A stretch of 64,000 nt of DNA. It comes from Ornithinibacillus sp. 4-3 (lineage in GTDB: Bacteria > Bacillota > Bacilli > Bacillales > Amphibacillaceae). The stretch covers positions 2,824,001 through 2,888,000 of the forward strand of contig NZ_CP162599.1 in NCBI RefSeq assembly GCF_040958695.1, read 5' to 3'. This document shows, one piece after another, positions 1 through 10,700 of this stretch. The notes below the pieces were generated by a model. It saw only the letters and a program-made list of their open reading frames with translations, ran no database searches and was not told where the DNA came from. Each line of letters opens with the position of its first letter. The first letter of the stretch is position 1. Position numbers and translations under genes: made by a program.

Positions 1-463
1 AGTTCGGGTTATTTGTTTGATGGTTTGTGATAGCGAAATGAATATCATAGTTTAATAACGCCTTTTCAACATCCTCCCAAAAGATAATATTTTTAAAGTT
101 TATCTTCAATTCCCGATATTTTTCAGCAAACGTTTTAATTACCTTAGGTAGCCAAAAATTGGAGGATTCTAAAACTGCAATTGTAATTTTTCCCTTCCCT
201 ACAAATTTTATTTCTTCCATCTCTTTTAAGGTTAAATCATATACCTGCATGATGTTCTGCGTATGCTTATAAAATAGTTCCCCTGACTCTGTTAGTGAAA
301 TTTCTCTAGTCGTTCGTTCAAATAACTTAAATCCTAACTCTTTCTCTAATTTTTTAATCATATTTGTTAAAGATGGCTGGGAAATAAAAAGTTCTTCCGC
401 AGCTTTTGTAAACTTTTTATTTCTAACAAGACTATCAAAGTATTTTAACTGACGAATATCCAT
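1..463 (-). CDS. LysR-family transcriptional regulator (3' end beyond window)
   Basis: The minus strand reads open from an ATG at 463 to the window edge (154 codons). The first 60 residues form the winged helix-turn-helix typical of LysR regulators: MDIRQLKYFDSLV, then FTKAAEELFISQPSLT as the recognition region. The start of the effector-binding domain follows (GKGKITIAVLESSNFWLP). The C-terminal two thirds lie outside the window. An AGAGGATG ribosome site precedes the start. It is divergent from a broken gene at 589, so it probably controlled that unit and itself from the shared intergenic region. The ligand cannot be inferred. Confidence 0.9.
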   Translation of the reverse strand, partial: MDIRQLKYFDSLVRNKKFTKAAEELFISQPSLTNMIKKLEKELGFKLFERTTREISLTESGELFYKHTQNIMQVYDLTLKEMEEIKFVGKGKITIAVLESSNFWLPKVIKTFAEKYRELKINFKNIIFWEDVEKALLNYDIHFAITNHQTNNPN

Positions 464-479
464 AGCACACATCCTCTTT

Positions 480-494
480 ATAGTTAAAAACTAT
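480..494. promoter_or_regulatory. LysR-type operator candidate (dyad)
   Basis: ATAGTTAAAAACTAT is a perfect AT-rich dyad with six-base arms, 17 bases upstream of the LysR start and about 95 bases before the divergent fragment at 589. Position and symmetry fit a LysR autoregulatory site. That assignment is inferred. Confidence 0.45.
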
Positions 495-588
495 AACTTT
501 ATTCTAAAATTGTATTTTACATTATAAAAGAGATTACTTAATATATCAATATATACAGAAAATTCAATGAAAAAGGAGGGTAAATGTT

Positions 589-651
589 ATGCCAGACTAT
601 AAAATTAATGAAAAAAGATTATTACCTGAATTATTCATAGAAAATCGATAA
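589..651 (+). pseudogene. 5' fragment of a gene (20 codons) cut off next to the IS
   Basis: A strong ribosome site (AAAGGAGGG) precedes ATG at 589, but the frame ends after 20 codons (MPDYKINEKRLLPELFIENR). About 13 bases later the insertion sequence begins. The text resembles the first residues of M20 or PepT-type peptidases, and a peptidase lacking its start lies beyond the IS. It is probably the leftover start of a gene disrupted by the IS or by a linked deletion. It is not obviously the missing piece of the downstream gene, because the two would overlap in homology. Confidence 0.45.
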
Positions 652-663
652 TAAACTGTTATC

Positions 664-2162
664 GCCTGTTTAATCAGCTTTTTTGCTAAAGATCTACTCA
701 TCTAAAAAGTGAAAAAAGAATCCATTTCTGCTAAGGTTAAAGCGCGAACAAATAACCAACAGAAAGGATTCTTATAATGGCTACTTTATCGCAATTAACG
801 CTTGATTTCAATCACCAGATTAAATTGTCAAATAATGGAGGTTCCCTTTCTTCCGATACAGGTGAATTCCTCTTTAGAGAATTCGATGAAAGGATCGGTT
901 TTTCAAAAACATTAGCGCAACATCTCCATTTGAAAGACGAGAGACTTTACTATGTTCATTCAAACGAAAATTTGCTCCGTCAAAAGATCTATCAAATCAT
1001 TGCTGGATATTCTGAAGATGATGCTGCTGACCAATTGACAAAAGATCCTGTGTTTACTCAAGTGATTGGAACGGATGCGCTAGCTTCTCAACCAAGTTTA
1101 TCCCGTTTTTTCAAACGGTTTGATCATCAATCGGTCGAACAATTAAATCAGGCCAACCAAGAACTTATGGACAAAATGCATCAATTCAGAGATTCAAAGG
1201 CACTTATCTTTGATTTGGATTCTACTCATTCAGATACCTATGGTAATCAAGAATCTGCGGCTTATAATGCCCATTATGGAACAATCGGTTTCCACCCACT
1301 GGTTGCTTTCGATGGGGTAACTGGTGACTTTATCAAAGCGAAGCTGCGTCCTGGAAATGTCTATACGTCAAATGGTGTGGTGGATTTTATTCAGCCACTT
1401 CTTGAACATTACAATGAAAAATTCCCAGAGACGACACCATTTGTTCGTGGTGACAGTGGTTTTGCAGTTCCAGCACTATATGATCTGTGTGAAAAAGAGT
1501 CCGTTTATTATGTGATCCGGCTCAAATCAAATGCGAACCTGCAACGATTGGCGGATGAACTCTATCCTTCATCTGTACCTTCTGATGTTACGAAGACGGA
1601 ATGTTATTATGAAGAAACTGTTTATCAAGCAAAATCATGGTCAAAACCTAGAAAAGTGATTATAAAGTCCGTACGCCCTGCAGGTGAATTATTTTTTAAC
1701 CATTCGTTCATGGTGACTAATTTAGTAGATGCCTTTTCTCCAAAGGATATCGTCCTTGCTTACCAAAAAAGAGGCACAATGGAGAACTACATCAAGGAAG
1801 CGAAGAATGGTTTTGGCCTAGATAAAATGAATAGCCATTCTTTCCAAGTAAACGAAGTAAGAATGATGTTGAGTTTACTCGCCTATAACTTAACCAACTG
1901 GTTGCGTACGCTTTGTTTTCCAAAAGAACAAAAAAAGATGCAAATAGAAACCATACGAACACGGATCATTAAAGTTGCCAGTAAATTAGTAAAATCAGGG
2001 CGATCCCTTTACTTTAAATTATCATCGAGTTTTGTTTACCAAAAATTCTTTTGGACAGTACTTCAGCGAATTCAGAACCTGAAACTGGAGTAAATCCATC
2101 AAGTAATGATCTTTTTAAAAATGTAATGTCAGATCAAGGGGGCAGTCTGCCCAAAAGCAGGC
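664..2162 (+). mobile_element. IS1380-family insertion sequence
   Basis: About 1.5 kb around a single transposase gene. The ends are approximate: GCCTGTTT at about 664 and the inverted GCCTGCTT-like sequence ending at about 2162 are the best terminal repeat candidates, with partial pairing over about 16 bases. The flanks TATC and TATT agree at three of four bases, so a 4-bp target duplication is possible but not shown. Confidence 0.65.
777..2093 (+). CDS. IS1380-family DDE transposase
   Basis: This 438-residue protein matches the IS1380 group, which moves its IS by cut-and-paste with an RNase H-fold DDE domain. The family-typical block DLDSTHSDTYGNQESAAYNA (about residues 146-165) holds the first catalytic Asp. 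RGDSGFAVPALYDLC (about 222-236) carries the second. YQKRGTMENYIKEAKNGFGL (about 331-350) contains the Glu. Length is normal and the frame is intact, so the element could still be active. It is the only recognisable IS transposase in the window. The ATG is preceded by GAAAGGATT. Confidence 0.93.
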   Translation: MATLSQLTLDFNHQIKLSNNGGSLSSDTGEFLFREFDERIGFSKTLAQHLHLKDERLYYVHSNENLLRQKIYQIIAGYSEDDAADQLTKDPVFTQVIGTDALASQPSLSRFFKRFDHQSVEQLNQANQELMDKMHQFRDSKALIFDLDSTHSDTYGNQESAAYNAHYGTIGFHPLVAFDGVTGDFIKAKLRPGNVYTSNGVVDFIQPLLEHYNEKFPETTPFVRGDSGFAVPALYDLCEKESVYYVIRLKSNANLQRLADELYPSSVPSDVTKTECYYEETVYQAKSWSKPRKVIIKSVRPAGELFFNHSFMVTNLVDAFSPKDIVLAYQKRGTMENYIKEAKNGFGLDKMNSHSFQVNEVRMMLSLLAYNLTNWLRTLCFPKEQKKMQIETIRTRIIKVASKLVKSGRSLYFKLSSSFVYQKFFWTVLQRIQNLKLE

Positions 2163-2280
2163 TATTTGCAATGGTTCATTTTAAAATCAAAACTAAGGAT
2201 GCGAAATTACCATGATTTTTTAGTGGGAAGAGAAAATATTTGATATTGTCTTTATTCATGAGTTGATTTTAAAAGTGTGA

Positions 2281-3399
2281 ATAATTCAGGTATTAGAATA
2301 TTTTATTGAACTCGCTAAAATAAACGCACCAAGTGGGAATGAAAAACCGATTGCAAATTTTATTATTCCGCATTTGAAAGAATTAGGTTTTACAATGAAA
2401 TTCGATGAAGCTCATAAGAATTTTGGAGGTAATTGCGGTAATTTAATTGCCTATTGGCCTGGGACAAATCCAAATATAAATCCTTTATTCTTTTCTACCC
2501 ATATGGACACCGTATTTCCGACAGCAGGTCTAAATCCTATTATCAAGGATGGTGTCATTTACACGGATGGTAAAACAATATTAGGTGCTGATGATCGTGC
2601 AGCACTGGCTGCTTATATAGAGGCAATCAGGACCATACAAGAAAAAGAAATAAAATGTGGACCGCTAGAATTAGTACTTACTGTTAATGAGCAACCTGGT
2701 CTTGTTGGTGCTACATACTTAGATTATTCAAAGGTAAAAAGCACGGAAGGTTATATTTTTGACAGTAGCGGGGATGTTGGACAAATCATTCAACAAGGAC
2801 CATATAGCAGTAGGATTTATAGTAATATTCGAGGGCGTTCCTCCCATCTTGGATTAAATCCAGAAGAAGGAATCAATGCATTTTTAATAGCCTCAAAAGC
2901 ATTACTGAATATGAAACTAGGAAAAGTAGATTCCGAAACAGTAGCTAACGTTGGGGAAATAACAGGAGTAGGAATGTCTTCTATTATTCCTGGAGAGGTC
3001 TCGTTAGTTGGAGAGGTTCGTAGTTTAAGTGAGAGTGGTCTACAAAATCAACTTAATCATATGAATGATGTTTTGTCAGAAGCTGCCGAAAGCTATGGCG
3101 GAAAGGCAACTACCGAAATAAAGAAAAAGTACCTTGGCTTTCATCATCCAACAGACTCTGTATTAGTCCAAAATGCGCTAACGGCGACTTCGTTAATTAA
3201 TGTAGACAGCTATGTAACGCAAACGTTTGGAGGTGCCGACACTAACATATTCAACGAGAATGGTCTTAACAGTATTACGCTAGGTAACGGATTCCGAAAT
3301 ATCCACACAGTAGATGAACATTTATCCATTGAAAACTTAAACAATACGGCTCGTTGTGTTATTGCTTTAGCGACAACATGGTATCAGCATCACAAATAA
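2281..3399 (+). pseudogene. M20 (PepT-like) peptidase gene lacking its 5' end
   Basis: The reading frame resembles tripeptidase T-like M20 metallopeptidases, which remove N-terminal residues from short peptides with two zinc ions. Homology already starts at about 2290 (VLEYFIELAKINAPSGNEKP), but that stretch has no start codon and is closed by TGA at 2278. The first ATG, at 2374, falls inside the fold. Metal-binding segments are visible: FSTHMDTVFP, GADDRAA and NIHTVDEHLS. In the usual Glu-Glu motif the second Glu, normally a zinc ligand, is Gln (NEQPGLVGA). Loss of the start beside the IS and loss of a ligand both suggest an inactive gene. A shortened product from 2374 (341 aa) cannot be excluded. 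Confidence 0.7.
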
Positions 3400-3476
3400 T
3401 ACTAGTGAAAATTTATAGTCATAAAAACTTGAACTATTTTTAAATTAATCCAATGTTTTTGAAGGGAGCATATATA

Positions 3477-4454
3477 TTGTTTAGCTATATAAAAAAACCA
3501 TCCATACGGTATAACCAGGAAAAGGTTGACCCATATGTTACAACACTCGTTGAATGGATTGATCAAGAGATACAACCGAATACTAATTATGATTTTTCTT
3601 TTATCGGTATACCCATATCAAAAAGTTCTATTAGTTTCTCTGGAGCCCATTTAAACCCAGAATCATTCAGACAGTTATGGAGTTCTTTTACAACATACAG
3701 CTTAGATGATGATGTTGATTTAGCATCACTAAATTCGGTTGATTTAGGAAATGTCAAAATGCATATAACCGACATTAAAGAGTGTCATCAAAATATTGAA
3801 AAAGCAATGTGTGAAGTGAAGCAGCGATTGCAGGAAACAACCTTAATCAACATAGGTGGAGATCACTCTATCACTTATCCGATTATTAAAGGACTTAAAA
3901 ATGAAACAAAAAAAGAGATTGGGCTTATACATTTTGATGCACATTTAGATGTTAGAGATACTGCCTATGGTGGACATTCAAATGGTACTCCTATACGGAA
4001 TTTAATAGAAAACGATACGATTAAAGGGGATAACATCATTAGTATTGGTCTAAGAAGCTTCGCTAATTCTAAGCACTATAGAGATTATGCCATTGAAAAA
4101 GGTATGACTTTATATACTGCTAACCAAGTGCACCAGCAAGGAATTGCGCCAATTCTTAAACAAAGTATTGCTAGCTTAAACAATAAATGTGATGAAATCT
4201 ATGTAACATTTGACATCGATGTAATGGATCAATCCTTTGTACCAGGCGTACCAGCTATCGGGCCTGGAGGTTTGAATCCTTTAGATATATTCTATTGTGC
4301 ACAAGAGCTAGGAAAATTAGATAAAGTTATTGGTCTTGATATCGTATGTAATGATCCAACAAAGGACCTTAGAGATGTTACTGCTCGTGTAGCGCTCCAC
4401 ATTTTCTTAAATTTTGCTAAAGGATATTATGATAGAAAAAATAATCCTAAATAA
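3477..4454 (+). CDS. Arginase/agmatinase/formimidoylglutamase family ureohydrolase
   Basis: A binuclear manganese ureohydrolase of about 325 residues that would cleave a guanidino- or formimino- group from an amino acid derivative. The signature elements are all present: GGDHS, the DAHLDVR metal-binding block, SNGTPIRNLI, and FDIDVMDQSFVPGVP. The long N-terminal region is more like formimidoylglutamase/agmatinase than classical arginase, but the substrate cannot be read. I prefer the TTG at 3477 to the ATG at 3453, because GAAGGGAG lies 8 bases before the TTG. It lies between two peptidase-like genes, which suggests use of amino acid derivatives. Confidence 0.85.
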   Translation: MFSYIKKPSIRYNQEKVDPYVTTLVEWIDQEIQPNTNYDFSFIGIPISKSSISFSGAHLNPESFRQLWSSFTTYSLDDDVDLASLNSVDLGNVKMHITDIKECHQNIEKAMCEVKQRLQETTLINIGGDHSITYPIIKGLKNETKKEIGLIHFDAHLDVRDTAYGGHSNGTPIRNLIENDTIKGDNIISIGLRSFANSKHYRDYAIEKGMTLYTANQVHQQGIAPILKQSIASLNNKCDEIYVTFDIDVMDQSFVPGVPAIGPGGLNPLDIFYCAQELGKLDKVIGLDIVCNDPTKDLRDVTARVALHIFLNFAKGYYDRKNNPK

Positions 4455-4490
4455 GGAAAAATTCAAATGCTATGCCATAATTACAATTCA

Positions 4491-4532
4491 GCTAAACAAT
4501 CCTTTACTTTGATAATTGGGGGATTGTTTAGC
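4491..4532. terminator. Hairpin after the ureohydrolase gene
   Basis: GCTAAACAATCC and GGATTGTTTAGC form a perfect 12-bp stem with an 18-base loop, 37 bases after the ureohydrolase stop. No T-run follows, so it may terminate weakly or stabilise the mRNA end. Confidence 0.5.
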
Positions 4533-4606
4533 AAAACAATATATTCATAGAAAATGATCGTTCATCCCCTGCAGGTAAGGTATCGTTGTTTCATTGCCCA
4601 TATTTA

Positions 4607-4621
4607 TTGTAAGCGCTTCCC
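4607..4621. promoter_or_regulatory. cre-like site (CcpA operator candidate)
   Basis: TTGTAAGCGCTTCCC agrees with the catabolite responsive element consensus WTGNAANCGNWNNCW except at the last base. It lies about 70-80 bases upstream of the M20 gene, a good position for carbon catabolite repression. Assigned by pattern only. Confidence 0.4.
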
Positions 4622-4689
4622 GAATATTAACACCCATTTCTGTCACATTCTTTAGGAGTCAAAAATTTAACAATGAAAGGAATTTGATC

Positions 4690-5883
4690 ATGATCACTCC
4701 AGAACAAATTTCTAATATCGTGAATGAAAATAAGGAAGAGGCAATTCGTTGCCTCACTGAAATTGTTCAAGTCCCTAGCGTAACAGGTAATGAAGAGCTA
4801 GTAAGTAAAGTTTTTACAAAATGGATTGAAAGTATAGGATTAACCGTTGGAAATTATCCATCTGCCCCTGGAAGACCTAACCTGCTAGCAGAATGGTTTG
4901 GCAGCGAGAAAGGTCCCAGGTTTATTTTCAATGGACATATGGATGTATTCCCACCAACAGAAGGTGATCCAGGTCCTTATGGTCCCTGGGCTGCCAAAAT
5001 TGTCGATGGTTATATGTATGGACGGGGAACCTCTGATATGAAGGGCGGAGACTGTGCAGCATTGATGGCAGTAAAGTTCTTACATCAGTTGGGATTTGAT
5101 CCTAAGGGCAGTATTTTACTAAGTTATTTGTCTGATGAAGAAAATGGTGGTTGGTTGGGCGCAAAATATCTAGTAGAAAAAGGAATGCTCAATGGAGACT
5201 TTGGAATATGCATGGAGCCAACTCAAGGCAAGCTACTTAATGTGCATTGGGGAATTTTACGCTTACGCTGTACTTACAAAGCAATGGCCCATCATGCTGG
5301 GTCCCCTCACCCTAGCACAGATGCATTACAGAAAGCAGTTACTGCTATTAATCGTTTTTATGAGTTAGACAAACAGTTACAACAGACGGTCATGGATCAT
5401 AATGAGTCTCCATGTCTTTCAATTACAACGATAGAGGCTGGAAGTTCACCAAATGTACAGCCAGCTCAAGCAGTGTTTACTATCGATCGGCGAATATGTC
5501 CAGGAGAAAAATTCGAGGATGTTTATAAACAAATCATCAATATTTTTGAAGAGTTAAAGGCGGAAGATCCAGAATATGACTATCAAATTGAGCTATTATC
5601 TGATCGACCAACTTTAGAGATTCCTGAAGACGACCCCTTTATCCAAATCTGTCAAAAATCTTATGAACAGATCATGGGGAAACCACTTGAGTTATATCGT
5701 CGATCAGGTGGATCTGATGCTGCTACAATTCGCCAAGCTCATGGTATATCCATTCCAAATTGGGGAGCTGCAACTGATATAGATGAATGGGGAGCAGGTA
5801 GCCCAAAAGAAAGAATCAACCTATCCGATTATTTGAATTCTATCAAGTACTATATGATGACTGTTGTCAATGCTTTGAGCTAG
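4690..5883 (+). CDS. M20 family deacetylase/peptidase (ArgE/DapE type)
   Basis: A cytoplasmic zinc amidohydrolase of 397 residues. Metal and catalytic segments are in order: NGHMDVFPP, GRGTSDMKGG (bridging Asp), SDEENGG (general-base Glu plus ligand Glu) and MEPTQGK, with the small lid domain between (YKAMAHHAGSPHPSTDA). Members remove acyl groups from amino acids, and the exact substrate is unknown. The start at 4690 follows GAAAGGA. The frame runs back to an ATG at 4594, but those 32 residues are unlike the family. Unlike the upstream PepT-like gene, this copy keeps all ligands. The lipoprotein gene follows 124 bases later, possibly in the same unit. Confidence 0.88.
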   Translation: MITPEQISNIVNENKEEAIRCLTEIVQVPSVTGNEELVSKVFTKWIESIGLTVGNYPSAPGRPNLLAEWFGSEKGPRFIFNGHMDVFPPTEGDPGPYGPWAAKIVDGYMYGRGTSDMKGGDCAALMAVKFLHQLGFDPKGSILLSYLSDEENGGWLGAKYLVEKGMLNGDFGICMEPTQGKLLNVHWGILRLRCTYKAMAHHAGSPHPSTDALQKAVTAINRFYELDKQLQQTVMDHNESPCLSITTIEAGSSPNVQPAQAVFTIDRRICPGEKFEDVYKQIINIFEELKAEDPEYDYQIELLSDRPTLEIPEDDPFIQICQKSYEQIMGKPLELYRRSGGSDAATIRQAHGISIPNWGAATDIDEWGAGSPKERINLSDYLNSIKYYMMTVVNALS

Positions 5884-6007
5884 TTTATATAAAGCTCTCA
5901 CACCAAGAATTACTCAAAACCTGAAACTCGATTCCAAGAGAAGTATGTAATATGGAAGTGTTTTTACAACCTGATGTAAAAAATATAACGTATTGGAGAG
6001 AAATTCT

Positions 6008-7576
6008 ATGGGATTAAACAAAAAGAATATATTTCTAAATCTATTAATAGCTACAGTAATATTTCTTGTTGCATGTAGCTCAGATTCATCAGAAAGCAAC
6101 AACAATTCGGGTTCAAGTAATAAAGGTCCTTTGAAGGTTGCTGTAGATGCCCCTCCATCCACTCTTGATATACCAGTCACTACATCTACACATGCACAAG
6201 ATATAGGGAGACTAATCTTTGAAGGCCTTGTTACAATTGATTCCGACTTTCAACCCGTTCCGATGTTAGCAGAATCTATTGAAACAGATGATAATAAAAC
6301 ATATATATTCAACTTAAGGCAAGGTATTAAATTTCATAATGGAAAAGAAATGATAGCAGAAGATGTTGTCGCTTCAATGGAGCGTTGGATGGAAAAATCA
6401 TCGATAACAGGTACTATTTTTAATGATGCAACATGGTCTGCAGTAGACGACCATACCGTACTATTAGAATTAAAAGAAGCGTCCCTTCTAGTTTTAGATA
6501 CATTGTCTTCACTAAAACAGGCAGCGGCGATTATGCCAAAAGAGATCGTTGAATCAGCTCCTGCAGAGGGAATCGAAGAATATATTGGAACAGGACCATA
6601 TCAATTAGAGGAATGGAAACAAGATCAATATATCCATCTAAAAAAATATGAGGATTACCAATCTCTAGACATGGAAGCAAGTGGATTTTCCGGTAAAAGA
6701 GAAGCATTAATAGAGGAAATCTATTTTTATATGGTTCCAGATCCTTCTACACGATTATCAGGATTACAAACAGGAGAATATGATTATGCTTATGGTATTC
6801 AATTCGATGATTATGAACAATTACAGAATGATCCAGATATGGAAACGCTACTCGTTCCAACATCTAATAATCTTTTAGGCTTTAACAAGGTTGAAGGGAT
6901 AGCTTCTAACTTTGAATTTCGTCAAATCATCAATACTGCTCTTGATGCAGATGCGATTATGCTGGCTGGATATCCTCATGAAGATTTTTACTGGTTGGAT
7001 CCTGGTTATATGGATGTCAATGTAAAAACATGGGCAAGTGATGCCAGAAGTGAGTATTACAATCAGAATGATCCCGAGAAAGCAAAACAAATGCTAGAAG
7101 ACATTGGATATAATGGTGAGGAATTTAGAATACTTGCAACTCGCGATATTTTTCCAATGTATAATCAAGGTGTAGTAATTCAAGAACAATTAAAACAAAT
7201 CGGAATTAACGCAACGCTTGAAGTATATGATTGGGCAGGCTTTATTAAAAAACGTGATGACCTGAGCGCCTGGGATGCATTTGTTTCAGACTCCGGAACA
7301 GTAAGTACTCCAACACAGCTTAATGCGTTAAGCTCTACTTGGGCAGGCGGAGTAAATGATGATAAAGTCGGTGAAACATTGAGAGCTATTGAAGTCTCGC
7401 CAACGATAGAAGAAGCAAAAGCGTTATGGGATGAACTACAGCTATATGCTTACGAAGAACTTCTTCCAATTGTTCACTTAGGTGGTAATAATATGATATA
7501 TGCATATCACAAAAAATTAGAGAATGTTAAAGCTACCTCTAGACCAATATTCTGGAATATCACCATTTCTGAATAA
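6008..7576 (+). CDS. Oligopeptide ABC transporter substrate-binding lipoprotein
   Basis: A family 5 extracellular solute-binding protein (DppA/OppA type) of about 522 residues. It has a lipoprotein signal peptide ending in the lipobox LVAC, then a Ser/Asn-rich linker and the peptide-binding fold (NGKEMIAEDVVASMERWM and GTGPYQLEEWKQDQYIHL are family hallmarks). The start at 6008 is preceded by GGAGAG; a TTG at 5993 is less likely. No permease or ATPase genes adjoin it, so it must use components encoded elsewhere. A clear paralogue lies at 15928-17514 on the other strand. Its position after amidohydrolase genes suggests uptake of a peptide or amino acid derivative that they process. Confidence 0.9.
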   Translation: MGLNKKNIFLNLLIATVIFLVACSSDSSESNNNSGSSNKGPLKVAVDAPPSTLDIPVTTSTHAQDIGRLIFEGLVTIDSDFQPVPMLAESIETDDNKTYIFNLRQGIKFHNGKEMIAEDVVASMERWMEKSSITGTIFNDATWSAVDDHTVLLELKEASLLVLDTLSSLKQAAAIMPKEIVESAPAEGIEEYIGTGPYQLEEWKQDQYIHLKKYEDYQSLDMEASGFSGKREALIEEIYFYMVPDPSTRLSGLQTGEYDYAYGIQFDDYEQLQNDPDMETLLVPTSNNLLGFNKVEGIASNFEFRQIINTALDADAIMLAGYPHEDFYWLDPGYMDVNVKTWASDARSEYYNQNDPEKAKQMLEDIGYNGEEFRILATRDIFPMYNQGVVIQEQLKQIGINATLEVYDWAGFIKKRDDLSAWDAFVSDSGTVSTPTQLNALSSTWAGGVNDDKVGETLRAIEVSPTIEEAKALWDELQLYAYEELLPIVHLGGNNMIYAYHKKLENVKATSRPIFWNITISE

Positions 7577-7657
7577 TGGGCAAGAGAATAAGCTATTGTC
7601 ATTTCAAAGTTAGGTATAATTTTCTCATGTAACAAGCCATTCACCATCATAAACCAT

Positions 7658-7704
7658 AAGACACTCCTAGACATATAGATCAATGTTTAGGAGTGTCTTT
7701 TTTG
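7658..7704 (+). terminator. Rho-independent terminator after the binding-protein gene
   Basis: AAGACACTCCTA and TAGGAGTGTCTT form a perfect 12-bp stem followed by TTTTT. It lies between convergent genes and may stop transcription from both sides. Confidence 0.85.
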
Positions 7705-7710
7705 TACTAA

Positions 7711-10700
7711 CTATATCGATTTTTTTCTTCGATTAAACCAGTACAGGGCTACACCAACAAATAATATGATTAATCCAAATGCAATCAAGTTATATGTTGA
7801 TGTGCTTGTATTAGGGAGTTTACTATTCCCTTCTTCCTTTTGATTATCATTGTTCATTTGACCCTTGTCACCATTCTCCCCATTGCTGGTTTCACCATCA
7901 TTATGATCTTCATCGTTGTCGATATTATTATCATTAGCTTCGTCATCAGGCTTATCTTCGTCCTCTTTATAATCTTGATCATTGCTTGGATCAGTTGGAT
8001 CTGGTTTAGGATCCTCCTTAGAATCTTCCTCTGCAATAATGTATAAAGTTGTGTGGACAATACCATCTGAAAACTCAATACTAACAGGATGTTCACCTAC
8101 AGGAAGTGTTTTTAGATAACTATTTAATATAGTGATTTTCGTACTGCCTGACTCAACTGTATACATCTCTTCGTCAACCTTTTCATTGTTAATAGAAAGG
8201 CTTTTGAATTTTGTATGATCGATATCTACAATGATCACTATATCCTCATCGCTTCCTTGTTGCCAAACAGCCTTACCCGAAATGACAGATCCTATTTCAC
8301 CCGTATCTTCATCTATATTTTCTTTATAATCAGATGCGAGAGAGCCTATAGATAAAGAGCCAAATTTTTCTCCATCCTTAAATCGATAGACCGGCCTTTG
8401 ACCATTTTTTGTATAATTTGCCTCTGCAATCGCAAATCCTTCATTATTGGCATTAATATCAACACCACCAGCAGGCAGAACATGAAGAATTTCTGGTTGT
8501 TTTTTACCATTTAATGATATTTTTGCTGAGAGATTTTTATAGCCGTTATCTGCAACAACCCATAATACATTTTCATATGTATCATAATCAAGAGCCATTG
8601 CTCCTCCAAGCTTGCTATCAATATCAGCAATTTGTACAGAGCTTCCATCTTCATTTAAAACATATGCATAGACATGACCATTATCCTCTAATGCGACAAA
8701 AAACACGCCATTAGCAATTGCATTTGGATAATGAGCTGCATTAAAAGCAGAGTCCGTATTTTGGTCATAAAGCTTCCCTTCTACATCTGCGTTTGCTACC
8801 CATTCCACAGCTTCAATTCCCATATTGGCAGAGACTTGCGGTAATGAAGCAGTCAAATCCCATTGCTGTAATGCAACTAGATCCTCTCCCTCAGCATGCG
8901 GATCAACCTGCAATATCATATTAAAATTAACACCCTTAGCACTATTGTCACGTTCAGAAGCAATGTAAACAAAGCCATCTTGATCTACTGTAATTCCTTC
9001 TGCATCCGGACCAGCTGCTTTTGGATTGTCTGCATCCTTTTGGAATCGTACGCGTTTCCCATTTTCAAAACCTTCTGCAAAGCTTAATTCCCCATCTTGT
9101 GAAACATCCAAAATCCAGAACTTACCTGTTCCATTATCAACCGCATATAATTGCCCATTAAAGAAATCTAATCCTGAAGAATCTTCTAGAAATGTAGGTT
9201 CCTTATCAAAAATCACAACCTCATCATTTCCTGGCCATGCAATAATTTCAGGAACACCCTCAAACTTATTTGGTTCACCAGGTGTTTCTTCAATTGTATT
9301 TCTATACTCACTTCCATTTACATTTGGATACAATCCCCAAGTAGGATTTGTATGATCTGTCCATGTAGTGCTGACAATTAATCTATCATTTTCAAACAAG
9401 CGTACAGAATCATTTTTTCCAAGTCCAAAACCAAATGCTTCTTCCGTTACTATAAGAAATCCATTTCCTGGAATGGTTGTACCTTCAGGAATAATGTATT
9501 GGTGTGCATCATCATTATCTTTAATGACTATTCCTGAAATATCTAAAACCTCATCTGTTGGATTGGCAAGCTCTATCCAATCTAATCCACCATTTGCATC
9601 ATTTGACTGTATTTCATTTATTACTACAGGGTTTGTTACAATATTAGCTTTTCCTTTAGTTGATGTAGGAAATTCTACAAGATCTCCTGTTCCATCTGGA
9701 ATACGTGCATATACACCATTTGCATGTGTTTCCCATGCATATTCTGCAACGGACAAACCATCTTTATTAAAAATAGTAGCTTTATCCGCTTTCCCTAAAC
9801 CAAATGTAAAATGCTCATATTGATCAAAAACAAAAAATTCACCTGGATGAAGAAGTGTCCCTTCTGCTACAGGAGTAATATCTGCAGCATGACCTACTGG
9901 GTCATCATCGTATAAATACCAACCAGATAAATCTACAGGATTTGTTCCGACATTATAAATTTCAACCCAATCCGTTTCATCATCATTAGACTCTACTTCA
10001 TTAATTACAATCTGAGGTTGATACCAATCGTTTTTTGATCCCTTTGTTTCTTTCGTTAATACAAACGAGCCAGTTCCATCTGGATATCTTCCAAAAGACG
10101 CCAATGCATCATTACCGTCATAGCTAGCATGCTCCGTCCATGAATATTCATCAAGTAAATCCCCTGCTTTATCATATAAACGAATAGAATCTCCTGACCC
10201 AATACCAATTGCTTCCTGGAATTCACCTGCAATATAAGTACCTTCTTGGTCATCATATACTAGACCAATCGTATTTGCCTCAACAACAAATAATTCCCCT
10301 GCCTGCAGTATTGTTCCATCCTTAAATTTCCAACGATGGTCATTAGAATTATCACGAATTTCATAACCACCAAGATCCATTTCTGTTGCACCTATGTTAA
10401 TAAGCTCTACCCAATCATCTGGTGCAGAATTAATCTCATTAATTACCAATCTATGTTCTGGTTCCTCTTCTTTCTCGACAATATTTAACTCGTCTTTAGT
10501 CGGCTCCTGATCAATAAATTCTCCCGTGCCATCTGGAACCCTTGAATATGTACCAACTGCATGACCTGTATAAGCATATGAATCCAATAAACTATTGTTA
10601 ATATCATATAAAGAAACGGCGTCATTTTTCCCTAAAGATAGATTACCTAGCGCCTCATCATGTTCAATAATAAGAATTTCTCCGGCCTTTAATACAGTAC

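Noticed and set aside
656..2170. Exact 4-bp target duplication for the IS
   Set aside because: Terminal repeats are imperfect and the flanks agree at only three of four bases, so the ends are given as approximate.
7840..10256. Several open frames antisense to or out of frame with the lamin-tail protein
   Set aside because: Low-complexity shadows of repetitive coding sequence, without ribosome sites.
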